Shown piece after piece: positions 34,023 through 42,085 of a stretch of DNA of 64,000 nucleotides; within the stretch, counting starts at the first letter, position 1, and each line of letters opens with the position of its first letter. The notes below the pieces were generated by a model. It had not been told where the DNA came from and ran no database searches. It saw only the letters and a list, made by a program, of their open reading frames with translations. This DNA comes from CAIZQW01 sp942493055 (lineage in GTDB: Bacteria > Verrucomicrobiota > Kiritimatiellia > RFP12 > UBA1067). The translations under genes and the position numbers were made by a program. The DNA is taken from the NCBI GenBank assembly GCA_942493055.1, contig OW818680.1, positions 5,642,001 through 5,706,000 of the forward strand, in the 5' to 3' direction.

Positions 34023-35519
34023 ATGTGGTGGAAGAAAAGGGTGGTGGCAATGGCAATGCTGGCGGCGCTGTCGGCGGCCGCGTTGGACTCGCGCGTCGTT
34101 GATTTCGATTATGTGCTGGGGCTGGCGAAAGAACTGGCGAAAAAGCCGTATGACGACAGGTGGGGCGAGGTGCCGAAAGCGTTGCGCCAGCTGACATACG
34201 AGCAGTATCAGAATATCCAGTTCGATCCGCTGAAGGCGCTGTGGCGAGACGGCGGGTCGCCGTTTCGAATCGAGTTTTTTCACCCCGGCAACGTTTTCAC
34301 GCACGCCGTAGTCATCCACGAATTCACGGAAAGCCATGAGCAGGTGATTCCGTTCAGCCCCGATTTGTTTTCCTATGGCAACACGGGGCTGAGGCGCAAC
34401 GTTTCGTCGTCGCTCGGCTACGCAGGCTTTCGCGTGCTTACGCCGCTGCATGAGCCGGGGCGGTTCGAGGAAATCGCAGTGTTTCAGGGATCAAGCTATT
34501 TTCGTTCAAGAGGCCGCGATCGCGGTTACGGGCTTTCATCACGCGGCATCGCGATCAACACGGTCTCGTCGCAGCCGGAAGAATTTCCGTCGTTCCGAGA
34601 ATTCTGGCTGGGCAAGCCGGCCACGCAGGTGGTCTCGCTTGTGGTTTATGCGCTACTCGACGGGCCAAGCGTGACCGGCGCGTATGCCTTCACCCTGCAG
34701 CCAACTGATTCGATCCATGCGGATATCCGCGCAACGCTCTTCTTCCGCAAAACGCCGCTCCAGTTCGGCCTCACGCCGTTTTCGTCCATGTTCGCGTTCG
34801 GCGAAAATTCATTTCAGAGGCCGTCGGATTACCGGCTGGAGGTTCACGATTCGGACGGGCTGGTTATCAAGCATGCCGAAGCGCGTATCTGGCGCCCGCT
34901 GGTGCATCCGCCGGGCCGGAGCGTGCGCGCATTTCCGTTCAAGTCGCCGGTGGCATTCGGACTTTTGCAGCGGGACAGGGCTTTCGAAAATTATCAGGAC
35001 ATGTTCGCCGGATACCACCGGCGCACGAGCGCGTGGGTTGAGCCGGGCGACTGGGGTGCGGGCAAGGTGGTGCTTTACGAATTCGAGGCAAAGAGCGAGG
35101 CGGAAGACAATGTGGTTGCGTTCTGGGAACCGGAGAAGATGCCGGTTCCGGGCGTGCCCTATTCGTTCAACTACACGCTACATTTTGACGATGACGACGC
35201 GTCCACGCTTGGACGCGTGGTTGCGACGCGAACCGGACTTGCGCTGTATCATCCCGAACTGCGCGAGTTCGTCGTGGATTTCAAGAGCAAGCGCCTGGCC
35301 GAGTTGCCGTCTGTGGCGCAGGTGAAAGCGTTCGTGAGCACAGCGCCGTGGACGCTTATCCACAACCAGATCCTGATGAAGAATCCGTATAACGACACGT
35401 GGCGGCTTATTTTGCAATTCAAGCTTCCGCGCTCGCATCCGCATGTTGATATAGAAGCTCATCTGGAATACGAAAGCGCTCCGCTCACGGAGACTTGGAG
35501 CTACGGATGGGTGGATTGA
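34023..35519 (+). CDS. opgG: Periplasmic glucan biosynthesis protein OpgG/MdoG
   Basis: A 498-residue exported protein of the MdoG family, needed for backbone branching and release of osmoregulated periplasmic glucans. Signal peptide at 1-21; family blocks include YDDRWGEVPKALRQLTYEQYQNIQF, FRIEFFHPGN, SSLGYAGFRVLTPL, SSYFRSRGRDRGYGLSSRGIAI and WVEPGDWGAGKVVLYE. AGGAGG precedes the ATG. Base composition of this gene and the next two is clearly richer in G+C than the flanks. Its 3' end overlaps the following gene by 13 nt. Confidence 0.94.
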   Translation: MWWKKRVVAMAMLAALSAAALDSRVVDFDYVLGLAKELAKKPYDDRWGEVPKALRQLTYEQYQNIQFDPLKALWRDGGSPFRIEFFHPGNVFTHAVVIHEFTESHEQVIPFSPDLFSYGNTGLRRNVSSSLGYAGFRVLTPLHEPGRFEEIAVFQGSSYFRSRGRDRGYGLSSRGIAINTVSSQPEEFPSFREFWLGKPATQVVSLVVYALLDGPSVTGAYAFTLQPTDSIHADIRATLFFRKTPLQFGLTPFSSMFAFGENSFQRPSDYRLEVHDSDGLVIKHAEARIWRPLVHPPGRSVRAFPFKSPVAFGLLQRDRAFENYQDMFAGYHRRTSAWVEPGDWGAGKVVLYEFEAKSEAEDNVVAFWEPEKMPVPGVPYSFNYTLHFDDDDASTLGRVVATRTGLALYHPELREFVVDFKSKRLAELPSVAQVKAFVSTAPWTLIHNQILMKNPYNDTWRLILQFKLPRSHPHVDIEAHLEYESAPLTETWSYGWVD

Positions 35520-36100
35520 TTCCAGCTACGCTTCCGTCTTCCTCAGCAATTCCACCAGAGGGTATCGCCCCGGCGGAATGGGATGACGTGTACCGCCGAG
35601 CCGAAGCGTTTTTAAATGCACTCGGCGTTGCTCGGCGCTTTCAATTACACAACGAAGTCCGGCGCATTCTTGACAACGTGGCGAACGGTCATTCGCTCGG
35701 CGGGTTGACGCCGGCTGACGCTGTACTTGAAATTGAGCGTGAGGTGGATTCCTGGTTTCGCGAAGTGATGGGAAACGGCGGGAACGCTTCGGAAGACATT
35801 TCCGTGCGCGGAAAACTCGCGTTGCTGCGCTGTGGAGCGTTCGACTTGTGGCCCGATGCAGTGATGTCGCGTCCGCCCAGCCCGGATGAATTTGTCGCTG
35901 CGATGCGGGGAAGTTCGTTGTCGTCCATGCCGCCCGTTCGCGATGGGCGCGTGCTAGGTCCGGATCTTGATCTCGGCGAATTTTCGCGACTCGCGGAAGG
36001 CACGTTGTGGTGGCTGGATGGCGTACGACGAATCCGTGCGTTGCTGGTGTTCGCACTGGTTGCGGCGCTGCTTGCGCTGTTGTTCTATTTCGCGCGGTGA
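35507..36100 (+). CDS. Unknown membrane-anchored protein between opgG and opgH
   Basis: A 197-residue protein starting at ATG 35507 (GGAG 6 nt upstream, inside opgG). Residues 1-165 are soluble and mostly helical (VYRRAEAFLNALGV, PADAVLEIEREVDSWFREV); residues about 175-196 form one transmembrane helix, giving a probable N-in or tail-anchored topology. No family recognised. OpgH here starts directly at its first membrane helices and lacks the cytoplasmic N-terminal region of E. coli OpgH, so this gene may encode that function separately. That is inference. Confidence 0.75.
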   Translation: MGGLIPATLPSSSAIPPEGIAPAEWDDVYRRAEAFLNALGVARRFQLHNEVRRILDNVANGHSLGGLTPADAVLEIEREVDSWFREVMGNGGNASEDISVRGKLALLRCGAFDLWPDAVMSRPPSPDEFVAAMRGSSLSSMPPVRDGRVLGPDLDLGEFSRLAEGTLWWLDGVRRIRALLVFALVAALLALLFYFAR

Positions 36101-36114
36101 GGAGGAGTCGGATC

Positions 36115-38295
36115 GTGGATGCTAAACAAAATAGTTCCCTTTGCGCACCGGACAAGCGGGTGCCGCCAAACCGGACTGGCACCTTGCGACACGTCGTCTT
36201 TGCTGCTGTTTTCTTTTCCGTCTGGGGCTTCGACACATACGCCTTCGCCGATTTTCTCTGGCGCACGCAACTCTACGGATTGAAGTATGTAATCCTGCTC
36301 ATGCACGCGATGCTGTTCGGCATGATCAGCCTGATGTTTTGCTACGCACTTTATGGGTACATCGCGCTGCGCGCGCGACCGTGCGACACCGCGCAGCCCG
36401 TTCCAGCGCCCGCTGTTCTACGACAGCTTCCGCGCACAGCGCTGCTTTTTCCGGTATGCGACGAAGACATCGCGCGCGTCGCGGCCGGCGTGCGCGTCAT
36501 CTATGATTCGCTCAAGCGGAGCAGCGGTCTTGACGCCTTCGATTTTTGTCTGCTCAGCGATTCCCGCGATCCGGCGCGCTGGTGCCAGGAGGAGTCGGCA
36601 TGGTTCGTTCTGGCTCAGGAATGCGGCGGCTTTGATCGCATCCACTATCGCCACCGGCTGCTCAACACCGGCATGAAGAGCGGAAACATCAGCGCGTTTC
36701 TGGAGCAGTGGGGCGAAGCCTTTCGCTATATGGTGATCTTCGATGCCGACAGCATCATGACCGGTCCGGCGCTGCTCGAACTCGTGCGCCGTATGGAGAA
36801 CAATCCGAACGCGGGGATCATCCAGACACATACCACCATCGTCCGCGCCGAAACATTGATGGGACGCATGGAGCAGTTCATGGGGCGGCTCTGTGGAACA
36901 CTTCTTTCTGCCGGCGTGCGCTACCTGAATCCCCGCGACGGATATTATTATGGCCACAACGCCATCATCCGCGTTTCAGCGTTCATGGCGAACTGCCGCC
37001 TGCCGCGTTTGCCGTGGCGCGAGCCGCTCGGCGGACAAATCTACAGCCACGATGTGGTGGAAGCCGCGTTGATGCGGCGTGCCGGTTTCGAAGTCAACAT
37101 CGCCGATGACATAGAAGGCTCCTACGAAGAATCGCCTGCGACGTTTCCCGAGAGCGTCCGCCGCCACCGCCGGTGGTGTCAGGGCAACATGCAAAATGTC
37201 TGGCTGCTCTTCTCGCGCGATCTGCCGCGCCCCAGCCGCCAGCATTTGTTGCGCGGCCTCCTGACCTACACGAATTCGATCCTGTGGCTTTCATATCTCA
37301 TCATCAGCACGCTCGTCGTCGTCCAGTTCGAGGACTCGAATCTCTCGCTCGTCATCGGCTCGGGCTTGGGGCCGTTTAATCAGCTTTCGCTCAAGGTTCA
37401 CGGCGCGATTCTTCTCGCGCTGTTGTTACTCCTGCTGCTGTCGCCGGTCGTCTTCAGCCTGCTCACACTCGCCTCCAATCCTGACCGTCGCCGAGCCTTC
37501 GGCGGGCTGGGCCGCGCCGCCGTAGGAGCGGTGTTCGCGCTCTTTGTCTTCGCCGCGCTCTCGCCGCTTTTGATGATGTGGGTCAGCGCCATTATCGTCT
37601 CTCTGTTTCTCGGACGCAAAAGCGCCTGGGCCGGGCAGAACCGCGCACCCAGCCAGCGCCTCAGTTTGCGCGATGCTACGCTCTCGCACGGCTGGATCAC
37701 CGCCATCGGCGTAATCTGGAGCACGCTCGCCTATGCCGTCAACCCTTCCTTCTTCCGGTTGATGCTGCCGATACTCGCGCCGCTGGTCCTCTCCATTCCG
37801 GTCAGCATATTTCTCTCATCGACCGCCGTGGGCCAGTGGCTGCGTAAACACAAAGTTCTTCTGACGCCCGAGGAAACCAAACCGCCGCCCGAAGTCTTCG
37901 CGCTCGACGCCGCCGTCACCTATTTCACCGAACGCCTCAGCCGCGCCGGCCCGTCGCCCGTCGCTTTCACGCTGCTTGATCCCTACGCCCACGCGCTCCA
38001 TCTCTCGATGCTCGCGACGCAAAAGCACGCAGCGGACAAAGAGACCGCTGACCTCACAGCCATCTCGCGCGAAATTCTCGCACGCGGAATCGACGGCATC
38101 GCGAGAACGGATTTGCAAGCCGTCCTCGCCAGCCCCGAAGCCTGCGCCGCCGTGCACCGCGACCTCTGGCGTAGCGACATCGTCTCACTCGCGCCCGTAT
38201 GGCGGCATCTGCTCACTGCCTACAGCTCCACAAATTTTCCCGGCCTGATCTGGCGCAACGGCGGTCGCGTCTCCACAGCGGATGGCACAGCGTAA
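36115..38295 (+). CDS. opgH: Glucan glucosyltransferase OpgH/MdoH
   Basis: Inner-membrane GT2 glucosyltransferase (726 aa) that polymerises UDP-glucose into beta-1,2 glucan and exports it. A GTG start at 36115 is chosen because GGAGGAG lies 7 nt upstream. Two N-terminal helices precede the cytoplasmic catalytic domain with DADSIMTG (DxD-type), the acceptor-site region around SHDVVEAAL and RRHRRWCQGN (Q-x-x-RW-type motif); a cluster of helices follows (about 390-590). C-terminal 130 residues are cytoplasmic. Confidence 0.94.
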   Translation: MDAKQNSSLCAPDKRVPPNRTGTLRHVVFAAVFFSVWGFDTYAFADFLWRTQLYGLKYVILLMHAMLFGMISLMFCYALYGYIALRARPCDTAQPVPAPAVLRQLPRTALLFPVCDEDIARVAAGVRVIYDSLKRSSGLDAFDFCLLSDSRDPARWCQEESAWFVLAQECGGFDRIHYRHRLLNTGMKSGNISAFLEQWGEAFRYMVIFDADSIMTGPALLELVRRMENNPNAGIIQTHTTIVRAETLMGRMEQFMGRLCGTLLSAGVRYLNPRDGYYYGHNAIIRVSAFMANCRLPRLPWREPLGGQIYSHDVVEAALMRRAGFEVNIADDIEGSYEESPATFPESVRRHRRWCQGNMQNVWLLFSRDLPRPSRQHLLRGLLTYTNSILWLSYLIISTLVVVQFEDSNLSLVIGSGLGPFNQLSLKVHGAILLALLLLLLLSPVVFSLLTLASNPDRRRAFGGLGRAAVGAVFALFVFAALSPLLMMWVSAIIVSLFLGRKSAWAGQNRAPSQRLSLRDATLSHGWITAIGVIWSTLAYAVNPSFFRLMLPILAPLVLSIPVSIFLSSTAVGQWLRKHKVLLTPEETKPPPEVFALDAAVTYFTERLSRAGPSPVAFTLLDPYAHALHLSMLATQKHAADKETADLTAISREILARGIDGIARTDLQAVLASPEACAAVHRDLWRSDIVSLAPVWRHLLTAYSSTNFPGLIWRNGGRVSTADGTA

Positions 38296-38337
38296 AGGGG
38301 CAGGGCAGTCGCGTACAATACCCCGAAGACGGCTATG

Positions 38338-38376
38338 AAAAAAAAGAGTCCCACACGTTGCAACGTGTGAGACTCT
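38338..38376 (-). terminator. Strong Rho-independent terminator of the GGGtGRT transcript
   Basis: Near-perfect 32-nt palindrome: AGAGTC and GACTCT flank CACACGTTGCAACGTGTG. On the minus strand it is followed by a run of eight T. It lies just past the GGGtGRT stop. Confidence 0.9.
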
Positions 38377-38402
38377 GAATAAGAACGTAAACGTCGGAAC
38401 GC

Positions 38403-39410
38403 CTACTTCTTGCTGTTCTCTTCGATGGAGACGGCCACGGCCACGGTCGCGCCAACCATCGGGTTGTTGCCCATGCCGAGGAAGCCCATCATTTCGACGT
38501 GTGCGGGAACCGAGCTGGATCCTGCGAACTGTGCGTCGGAATGCATGCGCCCCATGGTGTCGGTCATGCCGTAAGAGGCCGGACCAGCGCCCATGTTGTC
38601 AGGATGCAGCGTGCGTCCTGTTCCGCCGCCGGAAGCGACGGAGAAGAACTTCTTGCCCTTCTCGATGCACTCCTTCTTGTAGGTGCCTGCAACCGGGTGC
38701 TGGAAGCGGGTCGGATTGGTGGAGTTGCCGGTAATGGAAACATCCACCCCTTCGAGCCACATGATCGCAACACCTTCGCGCACGTCATCAGCGCCATAAC
38801 AGCGGACGTTTGCGCGGGGTCCCTTGGAGAAGGCGGTCTTCTTGGAGACCTTGACCTTGCCCGTCTTATAGTTGAATTCGGTCTCACAGTGCGTGAAGCC
38901 ATTGATGCGGCTGATGATGTAGGCGGCGTCTTTTCCAAGACCGTTCAGGATGACCTGCAACGGGCTCTTGCGGACCTTGTTCGCTTTCATCGCGATGCCG
39001 ATCGCGCCTTCAGCAGCAGCGAAGGATTCGTGACCTGCGAGGAAGCAGAAGCATTTGGTCTCTTCGCGGAGCAACATGGCTGCGAGGTTGCCATGCCCGA
39101 TGCCCACGCTGCGGTCGTCCGCCACGGAGCCGGGAATACAGAATGCCTGCAAGCCTTCGCCAATCGCTTCAGCAGCTTCAGCGGCCTTCTTGCAGCCCTT
39201 CTTCAGTGCGATTGCTGCGCCCAATACATAAGCCCACTTTGCGTTTTCAAAGCAGATGTTCTGGATGGAGGTGCAAATCTCGTAGGGATCAAAGCCTTTG
39301 TCGACGCACATTTTGCGCGCGTCCTGGAGGTCCTTGATGCCGTACTTCTTGCAGACCGCATTGATCTGCTTGATACGGCGAGAATAACTTTCAAATAATT
39401 GCGATGCCAT
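38403..39410 (-). CDS. GGGtGRT protein
   Basis: A 335-residue cytoplasmic protein of the GGGtGRT family, named for the motif read here as GGGTGRTLHPDNMGAGPA, followed by the nearly invariant SYGMTDTMGRMHSDAQF. CFCFLAGHESFAAAEGAIG and several Cys residues are also conserved-looking. The biochemical function is not known; the family accompanies NifU-like scaffold proteins in anaerobes, exactly as here. Start ATG 39410 has an AAGGAG about 10 nt upstream; 44 nt separate it from the NifU-like gene. Confidence 0.92.
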   Translation of the reverse strand: MASQLFESYSRRIKQINAVCKKYGIKDLQDARKMCVDKGFDPYEICTSIQNICFENAKWAYVLGAAIALKKGCKKAAEAAEAIGEGLQAFCIPGSVADDRSVGIGHGNLAAMLLREETKCFCFLAGHESFAAAEGAIGIAMKANKVRKSPLQVILNGLGKDAAYIISRINGFTHCETEFNYKTGKVKVSKKTAFSKGPRANVRCYGADDVREGVAIMWLEGVDVSITGNSTNPTRFQHPVAGTYKKECIEKGKKFFSVASGGGTGRTLHPDNMGAGPASYGMTDTMGRMHSDAQFAGSSSVPAHVEMMGFLGMGNNPMVGATVAVAVSIEENSKK

Positions 39411-39454
39411 AAAATCATTTCTCCTTTCGGGCAACCTTGCGGCTGCCCCTGCGA

Positions 39455-40168
39455 TTATTCATGCCGGGGGTCGATGTACTTCACGGCGCCGTCTTCCTTC
39501 GTGAAGCGACCGTACGAGGCGGTACACTTGTCGAGGGCTTCCTTGGGGTCCGTCCCCTTCTTGATCAGTTCGAGGAACTGGCCGAGTCGGATGAATTCAT
39601 AGCCGATGACTTCGTCGTTCTTGTCGAGCGCGAGGCGCTTGACATAACCTTCAGCCATCTCCAAGTAGCGCACACCCTTCTCAGCGGTGCTGTACATGGT
39701 GCCGATCTGACTGCGGAGTCCCTTGCCGAGGTCTTCGAGACCCGCGCCAATCGGAAGTCCGCCTTCGGAGAAGGCGCTCTGCGTACGGCCGTATGCGATC
39801 TGCAGGAAGAGTTCGCGCATCGCGGTGTTGATCGCGTCGCAAACCAGGTCGGTGTTCAAGGCTTCGAGAATGGTCTTGCCCGGCAGGACTTCAGCGGCCA
39901 TAGCAGCCGAATGGGTCATGCCCGAGCAGCCGATCGTCTCGATCAGCGATTCTTGAATCACACCATCCTTGACGTTCAGGGTCAGCTTGCAAGCGCCCTG
40001 TTGCGGTGCACACCAGCCAACGCCGTGCGTCAGGCCGGAAATGTCTGTGACTTGCTTTACCTGCACCCACTTGCCCTCTTCAGGGACGGGAGCCGGACCG
40101 TGCTTGGCGCCCTTCGCGACGCAGCACATTTGCTCGACTTCATGCGAGCATGGATACGGACAACTCAT
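39455..40168 (-). CDS. NifU/IscU-like iron-sulfur scaffold protein
   Basis: A 237-residue protein. GCSGMTHSAAMAAEVLPGKTILEAL corresponds to the IscU/NifU N-terminal scaffold motif with its Cys; further cysteines are at MSCPYPCSHEVEQMCC near the start, GWCAPQQGAC and DLVCDAI. It probably assembles or carries an Fe-S cluster for the partner GGGtGRT protein or for the hydrogenase upstream. TGGAGG precedes the ATG and a separate promoter is visible. Confidence 0.88.
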   Translation of the reverse strand: MSCPYPCSHEVEQMCCVAKGAKHGPAPVPEEGKWVQVKQVTDISGLTHGVGWCAPQQGACKLTLNVKDGVIQESLIETIGCSGMTHSAAMAAEVLPGKTILEALNTDLVCDAINTAMRELFLQIAYGRTQSAFSEGGLPIGAGLEDLGKGLRSQIGTMYSTAEKGVRYLEMAEGYVKRLALDKNDEVIGYEFIRLGQFLELIKKGTDPKEALDKCTASYGRFTKEDGAVKYIDPRHE

Positions 40169-40203
40169 GCGTGTTACCTCCAGTTGTTAAAAAAGAAGTC
40201 AAT

Positions 40204-40232
40204 AGTATACTGAAACAGTAGCCTAAATACAA
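40204..40232 (-). promoter_or_regulatory. Predicted sigma70 promoter of the NifU-like/GGGtGRT pair
   Basis: On the minus strand TTGTAT (40227-40232), exactly 17 nt, TATACT (40204-40209), 35 nt before the ATG. It lies downstream of the hydA terminator, so the pair is a separate transcription unit. Confidence 0.65.
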
Positions 40233-40251
40233 CACACAAGTCAGTCAGATG

Positions 40252-40289
40252 AAAAAAAAAGGCCTGTGGCGAACCACAGGCCTTTTTTT
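40252..40289 (-). terminator. Rho-independent terminator after hydA
   Basis: Perfect stem AAGGCCTGTGG/CCACAGGCCTT with loop CGAA, with an A-run on one side and a T-run on the other, so it can act in both directions. On the minus strand it ends the hydrogenase operon. Confidence 0.92.
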
Positions 40290-40309
40290 AATCCATATCG
40301 CAGATGGGG

Positions 40310-42064
40310 TTACTTGGCGTAAATCTTCTTCTGGTGATAGTGGTTGTGCAGGAGGTGGTGGGCCTTCTCGCTCAGCGGCTTGCCGAGGAAGTCAGCGTAC
40401 AGCTTCTGGACATCCGGGTTGAGGTGCGACATGCGCAGCTTGCTCTTCTCGTCATCCGTGTAGATGCCGGCTGTGCGCAACTTGCGGACTTCGTCCGTTG
40501 CGCCCGTGGGCTGTCCGCCGCCGCCGATACAGCCGCCGCGGCATGCCATGACTTCGATGAAGTCATAACGCGGTTTGCGGCCTGCTGCACGGTCTTCGCG
40601 GATGGAGTTGAGCACCTGTTCCACGTTGCCCATCTGGTGGGCGATCGCGATCTTGACCTTGGCGCCCTTGATGTCGATCTCCGCCTCCTTGACGCCCTTC
40701 ATGCCGCGGGTCATCTCGAAGTTGATGGCCGGAGGCTGGGCATCGCCAGTGATCAGACAGTAGGCGGTACGAAGCGCTGCCTCCATCACGCCGCCTGTGA
40801 CACCGAAGATCGTTCCAGCACCGGTGTAGGAGCCCAGAATGTTGTCAGCGCCTTCCGGGGCGAGCTTCACGAAGTCGATGCCCGAGCTCTTGAACATGCG
40901 GGCGAGTTCACGGGTCGTCAGCACCACATCGATGTCCTGATATCCGCTGGCGAACATGTTGTCGCTACGCGAAATCTCGTACTTCTTTGCTGTACACGGC
41001 ATGATGGAGACCATATAGATCTTTGCAGGATCAATGCCCATCTTTTCCGCATAATAGGTTTTGGAGAGCACGCCGAGCATCTGCTGGGGTGACTTCGCCG
41101 AGGAGAAGTTGTCAATGAAATCAGGGGCATACTTCTCCATCCAGTCTGTCCAAGCCGGGCAGCACGAGGTGATCAGCGGCAGCGCGCCGTTCTTGGTGAA
41201 GCGCTCGATGAATTCACTGCCCTCCTCCATGATCGTGACGTCAGCCGAGTAGTTCGTATCGAACACGGCCTTGAAGCCCAGGCGGCGCAGGCCAGCGTAG
41301 GTCTCGCCGGTCATCAACGTGCCCGGATCCTTGCCGAAGGCCTCGCCGATGGCGACGCGGACAGCCGGAGCGATCTGGACGACGCAATACTTGTCTGGAT
41401 CGCGGAGCGCATCCCACACCTTGCGTGTTTGGTCGTACTCATAGATCGCGCCGACAGGGCAGTGCGCGGAACACTGGCCGCACTTGATACACGGCGACTC
41501 ATTGAGCGTGACATCCGCCGCTGGGGCGATGCGGGTCTTTTCGCCACGGCCGATAAATTCCAAGGCCCAGACATCCTGCATACCTTGGCAGACCAGCGTG
41601 CAGCGGCCGCACTTGATACACTTTTCCGGGTTGAGCACGACCGATTGTGTCGAGCTGTCAACCGGGATGGACGGAACATCCGTGGGGAAGGGAATCTCCC
41701 GGATACCGAAGTCGGCTGCGATTTTCTGCAATTCACAGTTGTTGTTGCGCGGGCACTGGAGGCAGTCGTTCGGATGGTTCGCGAGGATGAGTTCCAGGAC
41801 CGTGCGACGGACGCGCACAATGTCAGAATCGTGCGTCGTGATCTTCATGCCGGGAGTCACCTCCGTGCAGCAGGCACGGAGAAGCTTCGGCGAGCCAGCC
41901 TGACGGACAACACAAATACCGCACGCAGCCCATGCCGGCAGATCCGGGTGAAAACAGAGCGTCGGTATTTTAACCTGAACAGCCTTCGCGGCATTCAGGA
42001 TGGTGGTTCCGGCGGGGACTTCGACCGGGAGACCATTAATTTCAAGTTGAAGCATGTTAGCCAT
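40310..42064 (-). CDS. hydA: [FeFe] hydrogenase catalytic subunit HydA
   Basis: Cytoplasmic hydrogenase (584 aa). N-terminal plant-type [2Fe-2S] domain (Cys pattern in AACGICVVRQ), a His-Cys3 cluster in HPNDCLQCPRNNNCELQ, two [4Fe-4S] sites CIKCGRCTLVC and CIKCGQCSAHCPVGA, then the H-cluster domain with L1 TSCCPAWTDW, L2 MPCTAKKYE and L3 ACRGGCIGGGGQP. A small-subunit-like tail ends in HNHYHQKKIY. With HydB and HydC it forms the trimeric type that can couple NADH and ferredoxin oxidation to H2 production. ATG 42064 (AGGAAAGG upstream) is preferred to TTG 42073. No HydEFG maturases in the window. Confidence 0.95.
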   Translation of the reverse strand: MANMLQLEINGLPVEVPAGTTILNAAKAVQVKIPTLCFHPDLPAWAACGICVVRQAGSPKLLRACCTEVTPGMKITTHDSDIVRVRRTVLELILANHPNDCLQCPRNNNCELQKIAADFGIREIPFPTDVPSIPVDSSTQSVVLNPEKCIKCGRCTLVCQGMQDVWALEFIGRGEKTRIAPAADVTLNESPCIKCGQCSAHCPVGAIYEYDQTRKVWDALRDPDKYCVVQIAPAVRVAIGEAFGKDPGTLMTGETYAGLRRLGFKAVFDTNYSADVTIMEEGSEFIERFTKNGALPLITSCCPAWTDWMEKYAPDFIDNFSSAKSPQQMLGVLSKTYYAEKMGIDPAKIYMVSIMPCTAKKYEISRSDNMFASGYQDIDVVLTTRELARMFKSSGIDFVKLAPEGADNILGSYTGAGTIFGVTGGVMEAALRTAYCLITGDAQPPAINFEMTRGMKGVKEAEIDIKGAKVKIAIAHQMGNVEQVLNSIREDRAAGRKPRYDFIEVMACRGGCIGGGGQPTGATDEVRKLRTAGIYTDDEKSKLRMSHLNPDVQKLYADFLGKPLSEKAHHLLHNHYHQKKIYAK

Positions 42065-42085
42065 AATAATCAAACCTTTCCTAAG

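Noticed and set aside
38499..39398. Open frame antisense to the GGGtGRT gene (299 codons)
   Set aside because: Shadow of a highly conserved gene; composition follows the complement.
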